Below are positions 14,960 through 22,882 of a stretch of DNA of 64,000 nt, in pieces. Numbering within the stretch: the first letter of the stretch is position 1; each line of letters begins with the position of its first letter. The notes beneath the pieces are model-generated. The model was not told where the DNA came from. It searched no databases and saw nothing but the letters and a program-made list of their open reading frames with translations. The position numbers and the translations under genes are program-made. The DNA is from an uncultured Streptococcus sp. (GTDB taxonomy: Bacteria > Bacillota > Bacilli > Lactobacillales > Streptococcaceae), in assembly GCF_901875575.1 (NCBI RefSeq), contig NZ_CABFMF010000011.1, forward strand, positions 1 through 64,000. The letters are read 5' to 3'.

Positions 14960-16333
14960 ATGGTTTTTCCTAGCGAACAAGAACAGATTGAAAAATTTGA
15001 AATGGATCATGTAGCGCAACATTACTTTGAAGTTTTGCGGACCTTGATTTCTAAGAAATCAGTCTTTGCCCAACAGGTTGGACTGAAGGAAGTTGCCCAC
15101 TATCTGGAAGAGATTTTCAAGCGTGTTGGGGCTGAAGTTGAAATTGATGAGAGCTATACGGCTCCTTTTGTCATGGCGCATTTTAAGAGTTCGCGTCCAG
15201 ATGCCAAGACCTTGATTTTTTATAACCATTACGACACGGTGCCAGCAGATGGAGATCAGGTCTGGACTGAGGATCCTTTTACCCTCTCTGTGCGTGATGG
15301 CATTATGTATGGGCGTGGAGTGGATGATGATAAGGGACATATCACGGCTCGTTTGAGTGCTTTGAGAAAGTATATGCAACACCATGATGACTTGCCTGTC
15401 AATATCAGTTTTATCATGGAGGGCGCGGAGGAATCGGCTTCGACAGACCTAGATAAGTATTTGGAAAAGCATGCGGATAAACTCCGTGGTGCGGATTTAT
15501 TGGTCTGGGAACAAGGGACTAAAAATGCCTTGGAACAACTGGAAATTTCTGGAGGGAATAAGGGAATTGTAACCTTTGATGCCAAGGTGAAAAGTGCGGA
15601 TGTTGACATTCATTCCAGTTATGGTGGGGTTGTGGAATCAGCTCCCTGGTATCTCCTTCAAGCCTTACAGTCTCTTCGTGCAGCAGATGGTCGTATCTTG
15701 GTAGAAGGACTCTACGAAGAAGTCCAAGAGCCAAATGAGCGAGAACTTGCTTTGATTGATCAGTATGCCCAGCGTAATCCAGGAGAAATCAAAGAAATCT
15801 ATGGTTTGGAATTACCTCTCTTACAGGCAGAGCGTGCAGATTATTTAAAACGTTTCTTTTTTGAGCCTGCCCTCAATATAGAAGGAATCCAGTCTGGTTA
15901 TCAAGGTCAGGGAGTTAAAACGATTTTGCCAGCGGAAGCTAGTGCTAAGTTAGAAGTTCGTTTGGTTCCTGGTTTAGAACCATATGACGTACTGGAAAAA
16001 ATTCGGAAACAGCTAGACAAAAACGGTTTTGATAAGGTAGAATTATACTATACCTTGGGAGAAATGAGTTATCGAAGCGATATGAGCGCACCAGCCATTC
16101 TAAATGTGATTGAGCTAGCCAAGAAATTCTATCCACAGGGCGTATCTGTCTTGCCAACTACAGCTGGGACAGGGCCAATGCATACGGTCTTTGATGCCCT
16201 AGAAGTACCAATGGTGGCCTTTGGTCTAGGAAATGCCAACAGTCGAGACCACGGTGGAGATGAGAACGTGCGAATCGCCGATTATTACACCCATATTGAA
16301 TTAGTAGAGGAGCTGATTAGAAGCTATGAGTAG
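14960..16333 (+). CDS. M20-family metallopeptidase
   Basis: A 457-residue zinc peptidase of the M20/M25/M40 group (dipeptidase/carnosinase-like). Metal motifs visible: HYDTVP (about residue 95), GRGVDDDKGH, the catalytic Glu pair in MEGAEESAS, the dimerisation-domain HSSYGG, and the late His in DHGGDENV. It overlaps metN by eight bases, so it belongs to the methionine-uptake operon and probably releases methionine from imported small peptides (inference). GAGGGAGA precedes ATG 14960. Confidence 0.9.
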   Translation: MVFPSEQEQIEKFEMDHVAQHYFEVLRTLISKKSVFAQQVGLKEVAHYLEEIFKRVGAEVEIDESYTAPFVMAHFKSSRPDAKTLIFYNHYDTVPADGDQVWTEDPFTLSVRDGIMYGRGVDDDKGHITARLSALRKYMQHHDDLPVNISFIMEGAEESASTDLDKYLEKHADKLRGADLLVWEQGTKNALEQLEISGGNKGIVTFDAKVKSADVDIHSSYGGVVESAPWYLLQALQSLRAADGRILVEGLYEEVQEPNERELALIDQYAQRNPGEIKEIYGLELPLLQAERADYLKRFFFEPALNIEGIQSGYQGQGVKTILPAEASAKLEVRLVPGLEPYDVLEKIRKQLDKNGFDKVELYYTLGEMSYRSDMSAPAILNVIELAKKFYPQGVSVLPTTAGTGPMHTVFDALEVPMVAFGLGNANSRDHGGDENVRIADYYTHIELVEELIRSYE

Positions 16334-17387
16334 AGATATTATCAAGTTAGATCAGATCGATGTGACTTTTCATCAGAAGAAGAGAACCATCACAGCGGTC
16401 AAGGATGTGACTATTCACATCCAAGAAGGGGATATCTACGGAATCGTTGGATATTCTGGAGCAGGGAAATCAACCCTTGTACGGGTGATTAACCTCTTGC
16501 AAAAACCATCTGCAGGGAAAATCACCATTGACGACGATGTGATTTTTGATGGCAAGGTGACCTTGACGGCCGAGCAGTTGCGTCGTAAACGTCAGGATAT
16601 CGGGATGATTTTCCAGCATTTTAACCTGATGAGCCAAAAGACGGCAGAGGAGAATGTAGCCTTTGCCCTTAAACACTCTGGACTCAGCAAGGAAGAGAAG
16701 AAGGCTAAAGTTGCTAAGTTGTTGGACTTGGTTGGTTTGGCAGATCGTGCTGAAAACTACCCTTCACAACTATCTGGAGGGCAAAAACAGCGTGTGGCTA
16801 TTGCACGTGCCTTGGCAAATGATCCAAAAATCTTGATTTCAGACGAGTCAACTTCTGCCCTTGACCCTAAGACAACCAAGCAGATTTTGGCCTTATTGCA
16901 AGATTTGAACCAAAAATTAGGCTTGACCATTGTCTTAATCACGCATGAAATGCAGATTGTCAAAGACATTGCCAATCGTGTGGCAGTCATGCAGGATGGG
17001 CATTTGATTGAAGAGGGCAGCGTCCTTGAAATCTTCTCAAATCCTAAACAACCTTTGACCCAAGACTTTATCTCAACAGCCACAGGTATTGATGAAGCCA
17101 TGGTTAAGATTGAGAAGCAAGAAATCGTGGAACATTTGTCTGAAAACAGCCTCTTGGTGCAACTCAAGTACGCAGGTGCTTCAACAGACGAGCCGCTTTT
17201 GAATGAATTGTACAAGCAATATCAAGTAACAGCTAATATCCTCTATGGGAATATCGAAATCCTCGATGGCACTCCTGTTGGAGAATTGGTTGTGGTCTTG
17301 TCGGGTGAAAAAGTAGCGCTAGCAGGTGCCCAGGAAGCCATTCGTCAGGCTGGTGTGCAGTTAAAAGTATTGAAGGGAGGACAGTAA
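16326..17387 (+). CDS. metN: Methionine ABC transporter ATP-binding protein MetN
   Basis: A 353-residue ABC ATPase. Walker A is GYSGAGKST (about residues 42-50), the signature is LSGGQKQRVAIARAL, Walker B is ILISDESTSALD, and the switch His is in LITHEM. A C-terminal regulatory (NIL) domain of about 95 residues starts near SENSLLVQLKYAG; in MetN it binds methionine and inhibits transport. It is translationally coupled to the M20 gene and followed two bases later by metI. Confidence 0.96.
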   Translation: MSRDIIKLDQIDVTFHQKKRTITAVKDVTIHIQEGDIYGIVGYSGAGKSTLVRVINLLQKPSAGKITIDDDVIFDGKVTLTAEQLRRKRQDIGMIFQHFNLMSQKTAEENVAFALKHSGLSKEEKKAKVAKLLDLVGLADRAENYPSQLSGGQKQRVAIARALANDPKILISDESTSALDPKTTKQILALLQDLNQKLGLTIVLITHEMQIVKDIANRVAVMQDGHLIEEGSVLEIFSNPKQPLTQDFISTATGIDEAMVKIEKQEIVEHLSENSLLVQLKYAGASTDEPLLNELYKQYQVTANILYGNIEILDGTPVGELVVVLSGEKVALAGAQEAIRQAGVQLKVLKGGQ

Positions 17388-17388
17388 G

Positions 17389-18081
17389 ATGGAATCATTG
17401 ATTCAAACCTATTTACCAAATGTCTATAAAATGGGCTGGGCTGGTCAAGCAGGCTGGGGAACAGCCATCTACCTAACCCTTTATATGACAGTTCTTTCTT
17501 TCATCATCGGAGGGTTCTTGGGGTTAGTGGCAGGTCTCTTTCTCGTCTTGACAGCGCCAGGTGGTGTTTTGGAGAATAAGGTCGTTTTCTGGATTTTGGA
17601 TAAGATTACCTCTATTTTCCGTGCTGTTCCTTTCATCATTCTCTTGGCAATCTTGTCTCCCCTTTCTCACTTGATTGTTAAGACTAGTATCGGGCCTAAT
17701 GCAGCCCTTGTGCCACTTTCTTTTGCAGTCTTTGCCTTCTTTGCCCGTCAGGTACAGGTTGTCTTGGCTGAATTGGATGGCGGTGTCATTGAGGCGGCTC
17801 AAGCTAGCGGAGCGACATTTGGGGATATCGTGGGTGTTTACCTATCAGAAGGTCTTCCAGATTTGATCCGTGTGACGACTGTGACCTTGATTTCCCTTGT
17901 TGGGGAAACAGCTATGGCTGGTGCAGTTGGAGCTGGTGGTATCGGTAACGTAGCCATTGCCTATGGATTTAACCGCTACAATCACGATGTGACCATCTTG
18001 GCAACCATCATTATCATTTTGATTATCTTTACAATCCAATTCTTGGGAGATTTCTTGACTAAGAAATTGAGTCATAAATAA
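17389..18081 (+). CDS. metI: Methionine ABC transporter permease MetI
   Basis: A 230-residue inner-membrane permease with five hydrophobic spans and the cytoplasmic coupling motif EAAQASGATFGDIV (about residues 134-147). It is the last gene of the operon. Its final 234 bases are duplicated exactly at 22619-22853, at the far side of the inserted Rgg-LanKC cassette. This copy is full length. The terminator that normally follows metI is attached only to the second, truncated copy. Confidence 0.95.
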   Translation: MESLIQTYLPNVYKMGWAGQAGWGTAIYLTLYMTVLSFIIGGFLGLVAGLFLVLTAPGGVLENKVVFWILDKITSIFRAVPFIILLAILSPLSHLIVKTSIGPNAALVPLSFAVFAFFARQVQVVLAELDGGVIEAAQASGATFGDIVGVYLSEGLPDLIRVTTVTLISLVGETAMAGAVGAGGIGNVAIAYGFNRYNHDVTILATIIIILIIFTIQFLGDFLTKKLSHK

Positions 18082-18082
18082 A
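17847..18082 (+). repeat. Left copy of the 236-bp direct repeat (3' end of metI)
   Basis: Bases 17847-18082 are identical, base for base, to 22619-22854 (offset 4772). Divergence begins at once on both sides. The two copies bracket the Rgg-LanKC-MFS cassette. Confidence 0.97.
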
Positions 18083-18135
18083 GAGAACTAGGCCATCTGT
18101 ACATCATTCATAGGAGTTGTCGTTATAGTCAAGAC

Positions 18136-18164
18136 TTGAAATTTTCTGTACTGGTTGCTATCAA
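18136..18164 (+). promoter_or_regulatory. Possible rgg promoter with overlapping palindrome
   Basis: TTGAAA (18136-18141), 17-base spacer, TATCAA (18159-18164) with TGC before it. The -10 lies inside GGTTG-CTAT-CAACC (18153-18166), a palindrome that could serve as an operator. Confidence 0.4.
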
Positions 18165-18210
18165 CCGTTACTTTTATGAGTAAGAGAGTTAAGAATTGTG
18201 GGGAGTCAAT

Positions 18211-19080
18211 ATGCAAAATCTGGGAGAAGTTTTTAAAGAATTGAGAAAGAGTCGGAATGTATCTCTACAGGAGGCGACGGGAGGAGAGTTTACTTATTCC
18301 ATGCTGAGCAAATTTGAGCGTGGAGAAGCAGACCTATCATCTATGAAATTGATTACTGCCTTAGATAACATCCACTCTGATTTGAATGAATTTATGTACT
18401 TGGTACGTGGTTTTTCTCAGAAAAAGGTTTTGGCTTTTCAAGAAAATCTTTGGGATTTATATGATAGAGAAGGGATTGATTCTCTCCATTCCTTGTATGA
18501 AGAGACGACTCAAAAGTATAGATCAAGTGGTGAAACAAGCTATCTTTTACAAATGATTCGTATCAAAAGCCTTCTTGTGTTTTTTGATTCAGAAATAAGA
18601 GCAACGGATGAAGAACTGACTTTTCTCTATGACTATTTTTTTACTATTGACATCTGGGGAAATTATGAATTGGAACTATTTTCAACGATTTCTACTTTGT
18701 TTCCTCTGCCCCTCTATTTTAAATATTCTAGGGAGATGTTGCAAAAGACGGATTTATTAGGCTCTTTACCTAGTAACAAAGTTGGTATTGACACCATTTT
18801 AATTAATGGACTCTTTAAAGCGATAGAGGAAAAGGATAAATTAAAAGCAGATTATTTTATCTTTCAGATTGAAAAACGAGAATTGCCAGAATCTCAAGCT
18901 TATCTTAAAATCATTTATATGATTGCTAAAGGGTATTATGATACTATTTTTAATGTAAAAAATAAGGGTCTTGAAAAAATCCAGAGAGGCATTACAATCT
19001 TACAAGATTTAGAGTATGTAGATGGTGCAAGATACTATGAAAACTATTTTGCAAATCAGCTTTCAAATAAAGATTTGTAA
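18211..19080 (+). CDS. Rgg/GadR/MutR-family transcriptional regulator
   Basis: A 289-residue regulator. The N-terminal helix-turn-helix (residues about 5-60: NLGEVFKELRKSRNVSLQEA … SMLSKFERGEADLS) and the long helical C-terminal domain (about 220 residues) are characteristic of streptococcal Rgg proteins, which sense short peptides and control adjacent bacteriocin or RiPP genes. ATG 18211 follows GGGGAG; the in-frame upstream codon adds five residues without support. It is the first gene of the inserted cassette and the obvious regulator of the precursor promoter downstream. No hydrophobic SHP pheromone gene was found on either strand around it. Confidence 0.88.
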   Translation: MQNLGEVFKELRKSRNVSLQEATGGEFTYSMLSKFERGEADLSSMKLITALDNIHSDLNEFMYLVRGFSQKKVLAFQENLWDLYDREGIDSLHSLYEETTQKYRSSGETSYLLQMIRIKSLLVFFDSEIRATDEELTFLYDYFFTIDIWGNYELELFSTISTLFPLPLYFKYSREMLQKTDLLGSLPSNKVGIDTILINGLFKAIEEKDKLKADYFIFQIEKRELPESQAYLKIIYMIAKGYYDTIFNVKNKGLEKIQRGITILQDLEYVDGARYYENYFANQLSNKDL

Positions 19081-19187
19081 TATATTCTCGTTACATCGAC
19101 TGATGAAAAATAAATAGCCTTGTAGATGGATTGATAATTAGTAGTTTCTAGGCGCTAGAGTTTCTATTTTCAGAAAAAATATATTAC

Positions 19188-19213
19188 AAAAAAGTGGGGA
19201 GCCCCACTTTTTT
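19188..19213 (+). terminator. Terminator of rgg, or operator of the peptide promoter
   Basis: AAAAAAGTGGGG-AG-CCCCACTTTTTT is a perfect inverted repeat with a T-run, 108 bases after the rgg stop. Its right arm ends only three bases before the -10 of the next promoter, so it also occupies the -35 position. It may therefore terminate rgg and also act as, or mask, a regulator site. Confidence 0.7.
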
Positions 19214-19216
19214 TGT

Positions 19217-19222
19217 TATACT
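19217..19222 (+). promoter_or_regulatory. -10 of the precursor-peptide promoter
   Basis: TATACT, with transcription expected near 19229 and a very short leader before AGGAGG (19238-19243). The -35 position holds GTGGGG from the hairpin, so it has no consensus -35. This suggests dependence on an activator such as the adjacent Rgg (inference). Confidence 0.5.
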
Positions 19223-19251
19223 GGTTCCATAAAACAAAGGAGGTAACAGAA

Positions 19252-19341
19252 ATGACAAAATTTGCAATGACTGCATCAAAACATGCAGAACCAGTCAAAG
19301 AATTTGTAGCTACTTACAAATGTTCAGTTCATAAAGGATAA
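19252..19341 (+). CDS. Putative class III lanthipeptide precursor, 29 aa
   Basis: A short gene with an excellent ribosome-binding site (AAAGGAGG, nine bases before ATG), sitting between the Rgg-side promoter and the LanKC gene. The N-terminal part begins MTKFAMTASKHAEPVKEF and the C-terminal part is VATYKCSVHKG. There is a single Cys (position 24), with Thr21 and Ser25 beside it; other hydroxy residues are Thr2, Thr7 and Ser9. One (methyl)lanthionine, for example Thr21-Cys24, is the only thioether ring possible, and the Ser/Thr-x-x-Ser/Thr-…-Cys labionin pattern is absent. It is much shorter than usual lanthipeptide precursors and has no recognisable class III leader motif. Its role is inferred from position. 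Confidence 0.65.
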   Translation: MTKFAMTASKHAEPVKEFVATYKCSVHKG

Positions 19342-19366
19342 TGAACTCAGATTGGCAATATTTTAT

Positions 19367-19397
19367 AAGGAGTATAGATTTGTATATCATACTCCTT
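19367..19397 (+). terminator. Attenuator hairpin between precursor and LanKC gene
   Basis: AAGGAGTAT (19367-19375) pairs perfectly with ATACTCCTT (19389-19397) around a 13-base loop and is followed by TATCTATTTG rather than a U-run. This position between a RiPP precursor and its enzyme is typical of a partial terminator that keeps peptide mRNA in excess. Confidence 0.6.
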
Positions 19398-19421
19398 TAT
19401 CTATTTGTAAAAAGGTGAACT

Positions 19422-21356
19422 ATGGATAGAATGGACTTCACATACTATAATGATAATTTATATAAATTGGAAGAATTTGGTTTTAAAATTCATATTTCTG
19501 CTACTATAAAGAATTATACACAAGTATTTGATATAGTTAGTAAGTTGCTAGAACGAGAAAGAACTATGTATAAATGTTTGTCTGACTTTGATAAAATTTA
19601 TAAAAATTTTTCAGAAAATGAATCATCTGCAGAATCAGGGAAGTTTATAACTATTTATCCAAAGAATAGAGATCACTGTATAGATTTACTTGAAAAGCTT
19701 TATCAAAAAATACCTTGTGATTTCCAAGGTATTTATATACTAAGTGATAGAAAATATAAAAATTCAAATAATATTTTCTACAGATTTGGATGTAATATTG
19801 TTAATGAAGCGCATTTAATTGACGGCTTACCTAGTATGTATGGACCAGATGGGGAAGTTTGGCAAGATTATCAAAAATCTTATTTTGACTTACCTAAATG
19901 GATTGAAGATATTCAAGAATCTCAAATATTTGAAGATACATACATGTCTAATAATTATGAAATAAATTCAATAATAAAATCTAGTAATGGCGGTAATATC
20001 TATTTAGCTAATTCAAAAAAATATAATAGGAAAGTTGTGATAAAGGAATGCCGTAATTTCGTTTTATCATATATAAATGTAGAAAAGAGGGAGTTTAGAG
20101 AAAGAGAGTGGGAGTTATCTAAGAAGCTAATCAAATATATTCCCAAATCGCTTGAAAATATTAATGAATGGACAAATGGATATTTTATTTATGAATTTAT
20201 AGACGGCTACACATTAAAAGATTTTGTAGATGATTATAACTTATATTCTTATTCTAGTAGTGACATTATTAAAAATTACTCCAATTTTCTTACTTTATTA
20301 AGAATTTTTGAAAAAATAATTGAAGTGGTTGAATATTTTCATAAAGAAAATATTGTGTTGAATGATATTCATTCAGATAATATTCTGATTACAGAAATGT
20401 TAGATTTGTATTTTATTGACTTAGAAAACTCATATCAATCATCTGAATCTCCGACAGTAGGTATTTATAATGACATTTGTTTAAAAAAATGGAATTGTAT
20501 AGAAGGTAAAAAAGCAGATTGTTATAAAGTTGCAAACTTGATGTTATTTTTACTGGGGAGATTACACTTGAGAGAAGAAGAAGCTTTAAAAACTAATAAA
20601 GTAAAAGAATTACTTCTTCAAAAAGGAATAGTAACGAACATAGATATTCTAATAAATTATCTATTTAGTGATAATCCAGATATACATACTGCTAAAAAAA
20701 TATTTTCAAATATATATGCAGAGAGACAGAAAGAAACAAAAATTACGTCCTCAAGTACGGCATTTATACCACTAAGTGACGAAGAATTTCTGAATTTATT
20801 AGAGTCAAGATTTGATTTTACAGAAAGTATAGATATAACCTCTGATGAATCGTTGGATATATTTGATAGTTTTAATACTTATGGTTTAAATGGTTTATCG
20901 GGATTTTTAATTTTTTTACATAAAATTTCTTTCAGCAGATATACTATAAGTAGAGGTATTGAGATTGTATTATCTAATCTGTTAGACATAGGTGGTAGAA
21001 AATTTTTGAAAAATTCTACCACAACAGTTTCTCCTTATTTGTTAGATGGAACATCTGGGGTCATAAGAATGTTGTTATATATTGATCCATTTAAATACAA
21101 AGATATTATTTTGGATCTGAGTTCGAGTATATTGGTTGAGTATGCTCAGTTTTCTGGATATTGGATGGGAATGGATGGGTTAGCAGATACTCTGTTAGCA
21201 GTTAACAAATATTTTCCTAATAATGAATTTATTGTAGTAGCAAAAGAATTATTAATAACTAGTTCTATTCTAAAGGACGTGGGGTTAAATACAGAAAATC
21301 TTATTCCTAGAGTGAAGATTGATAGTTTACTGGATTGCCAAGGAGGTCTGTTATGA
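19422..21356 (+). CDS. Class III lanthipeptide synthetase (LanKC) with short cyclase domain
   Basis: A 644-residue three-domain enzyme. Residues about 15-165 match the LanKC lyase-like domain (GFKIHISATIKNYTQVFDIV; SGKFITIYP with Lys74; IYILSDRKYK; FYRFG; GPDGEVW). Residues about 180-435 form a Ser/Thr-kinase-like domain: GGNIYLA loop, VVIK Lys208, catalytic NDIHSDN (Asp315, Asn320), metal Asp333 in FIDLEN. Residues about 485-644 resemble the later repeats of the LanC-like cyclase (GLNGLSGFL, LLDGTSG, MGMDGLADTLLAV) and end near the usual C-terminal motif. The early cyclase repeats appear absent; the protein is roughly 200 residues shorter than typical LanKC. It phosphorylates and eliminates Ser/Thr, then may cyclise onto Cys. 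Codons are visibly more A/T-rich than in neighbouring core genes, suggesting transfer. Confidence 0.88.
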   Translation: MDRMDFTYYNDNLYKLEEFGFKIHISATIKNYTQVFDIVSKLLERERTMYKCLSDFDKIYKNFSENESSAESGKFITIYPKNRDHCIDLLEKLYQKIPCDFQGIYILSDRKYKNSNNIFYRFGCNIVNEAHLIDGLPSMYGPDGEVWQDYQKSYFDLPKWIEDIQESQIFEDTYMSNNYEINSIIKSSNGGNIYLANSKKYNRKVVIKECRNFVLSYINVEKREFREREWELSKKLIKYIPKSLENINEWTNGYFIYEFIDGYTLKDFVDDYNLYSYSSSDIIKNYSNFLTLLRIFEKIIEVVEYFHKENIVLNDIHSDNILITEMLDLYFIDLENSYQSSESPTVGIYNDICLKKWNCIEGKKADCYKVANLMLFLLGRLHLREEEALKTNKVKELLLQKGIVTNIDILINYLFSDNPDIHTAKKIFSNIYAERQKETKITSSSTAFIPLSDEEFLNLLESRFDFTESIDITSDESLDIFDSFNTYGLNGLSGFLIFLHKISFSRYTISRGIEIVLSNLLDIGGRKFLKNSTTTVSPYLLDGTSGVIRMLLYIDPFKYKDIILDLSSSILVEYAQFSGYWMGMDGLADTLLAVNKYFPNNEFIVVAKELLITSSILKDVGLNTENLIPRVKIDSLLDCQGGLL

Positions 21357-22597
21357 AACTATTCTTAAGACATCATTTATTTAGAATACTGACCTTATCG
21401 AGGTTTTTAAGCTCAAGTGGAGCTTATATTTATAATCTGGTATTTATCGTTTATGCTGCGAGTCTACCCTTTAAAAATATAGCAGTATTTATGGCGAATA
21501 TGATTACGATTTTACCTTTCCTATTTACTTTTTATGTTGGGATTAAGGCTGATCATACTCGGAATAAAGCAAGGACAATTATCTGGGTTGGTTGTGTGCA
21601 AAGTCTGCTATTTCTTTTGATTGCTAGTGTGATTCATGATCAGAATTTCGTAACGTTTGCTTTTATCTGTATGATTAATATCTGTTCGGATATTTTATCA
21701 GATTACACAGCAGGCCTTCGTATGCCGATTATCCAGCATAATATTTCAGAAGATAAGCTCTATGAAGCTTATTCCTTTACTCAGTTTGTTTCCTATTTAT
21801 CAAATCTAGGAGGTCAAGCCTTAGGAGTGTGGTTACTCACAACAAGCCACCAAAATTTTTCTTTTGTTGCAATTGTGAATGCTGGCTTCTTTTTACTATC
21901 TTCTCTTATTTTGTTCAAAAATAGAAGAGAATTGACGTATTTGTCTGTAAGTGTAGAGGATAAGTCGATTAGTTTACTTCAACAAGTTAAGGCAATCTAT
22001 GCGGACATGGATAATATATTTAGACAGAGAGAAAGTAAATCTTTGTTTAAAATTATTCTTGTTATTTTAGTAATGAATACTTTGGGAGGAGCTGTTGGAG
22101 GTATTTATCACTTTTACTTATTAAACCATACTATCTATCATCTCAGCTATGCTCAAGCTCTATTTTTAATTGAATGTGTCAGCTTGGGAGGAGCTATTCT
22201 TGGTAGCCTAACTCCCCATGATTATTTTGGAAAATTGTCGTTTTCAAGTTTGCTATCGCTCAATGCAATTCTGTTTGTCTTACTTGCTACTGCTAATATT
22301 TTAGAGTTCACTCCTCTAGTAGGTGTTGCCTGCTTAGCTTTTGTCATGTATTTGATGTCGAAATCAATGCCTAAATTAGATACTCTGTTACTGTCTAACT
22401 TGAGCGCGGATGTATTAGCTAGAAGTAATAATCTTTTGAGTATGATTTTTTCTTTAACATTACCCGTGGGGATGTCTGTATTTTCCTTCCTAGCTTTACA
22501 AGATATCAGGCTTTGTTGGTGGGTATTTTTGGTAGTGAGTGTGATAGGGTTGATTTTATCATTAGAAAAAAGAAGTTTTTCGGGTAAAAAAGTTTAA
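21353..22597 (+). CDS. MFS transporter, probable peptide exporter
   Basis: A 414-residue major-facilitator protein with about 12 hydrophobic segments and the loop 2-3 motif GIKADHTRNKARTI (a D-x-x-x-x-K/R-R variant of GxxxDRxGRR). Start ATG 21353 overlaps the LanKC stop (ATGA) and has AGGAGG upstream, so it is translationally coupled to the synthetase. Lanthipeptides are more often exported by ABC transporters, so an MFS partner is notable. It could alternatively confer self-resistance by efflux. It closes the cassette, 21 bases before the metI repeat. Confidence 0.85.
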   Translation: MKLFLRHHLFRILTLSRFLSSSGAYIYNLVFIVYAASLPFKNIAVFMANMITILPFLFTFYVGIKADHTRNKARTIIWVGCVQSLLFLLIASVIHDQNFVTFAFICMINICSDILSDYTAGLRMPIIQHNISEDKLYEAYSFTQFVSYLSNLGGQALGVWLLTTSHQNFSFVAIVNAGFFLLSSLILFKNRRELTYLSVSVEDKSISLLQQVKAIYADMDNIFRQRESKSLFKIILVILVMNTLGGAVGGIYHFYLLNHTIYHLSYAQALFLIECVSLGGAILGSLTPHDYFGKLSFSSLLSLNAILFVLLATANILEFTPLVGVACLAFVMYLMSKSMPKLDTLLLSNLSADVLARSNNLLSMIFSLTLPVGMSVFSFLALQDIRLCWWVFLVVSVIGLILSLEKRSFSGKKV

Positions 22598-22618
22598 CCT
22601 AGGAAAATCAGGCTTACT

Positions 22619-22854
22619 AGAAGGTCTTCCAGATTTGATCCGTGTGACGACTGTGACCTTGATTTCCCTTGTTGGGGAAACAGCTATGGCTGGTGCAGTT
22701 GGAGCTGGTGGTATCGGTAACGTAGCCATTGCCTATGGATTTAACCGCTACAATCACGATGTGACCATCTTGGCAACCATCATTATCATTTTGATTATCT
22801 TTACAATCCAATTCTTGGGAGATTTCTTGACTAAGAAATTGAGTCATAAATAAA
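22619..22854 (+). repeat. Right copy of the 236-bp direct repeat (metI 3' fragment)
   Basis: Identical to 17847-18082. It carries the last 77 codons of metI with the stop at 22851-22853 and runs straight into the terminator that presumably followed metI before the cassette arrived. The fragment has no ribosome-binding site or start of its own and is not a gene. Confidence 0.97.
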
Positions 22855-22877
22855 AAAGAGCCGTGTGGCTCTTTTTT
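22852..22877 (+). terminator. Bidirectional terminator, ancestral metI terminator
   Basis: AAAAAAGAGCC-GTGT-GGCTCTTTTTT. It serves the rightward cassette end and the leftward gene stopping at 22883. Confidence 0.88.
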
Positions 22878-22882
22878 AGTAA

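Noticed and set aside
18083..19251. Search for an SHP-type hydrophobic pheromone beside rgg
   Set aside because: Short frames on both strands give only peptides of a few residues, or charged ones overlapping rgg; none has the hydrophobic pattern and ribosome-binding site expected.
22635..22853. Short frame after the MFS gene encoding a permease-like C-terminus
   Set aside because: It is the duplicated 3' end of metI with no start signals, not a separate gene.
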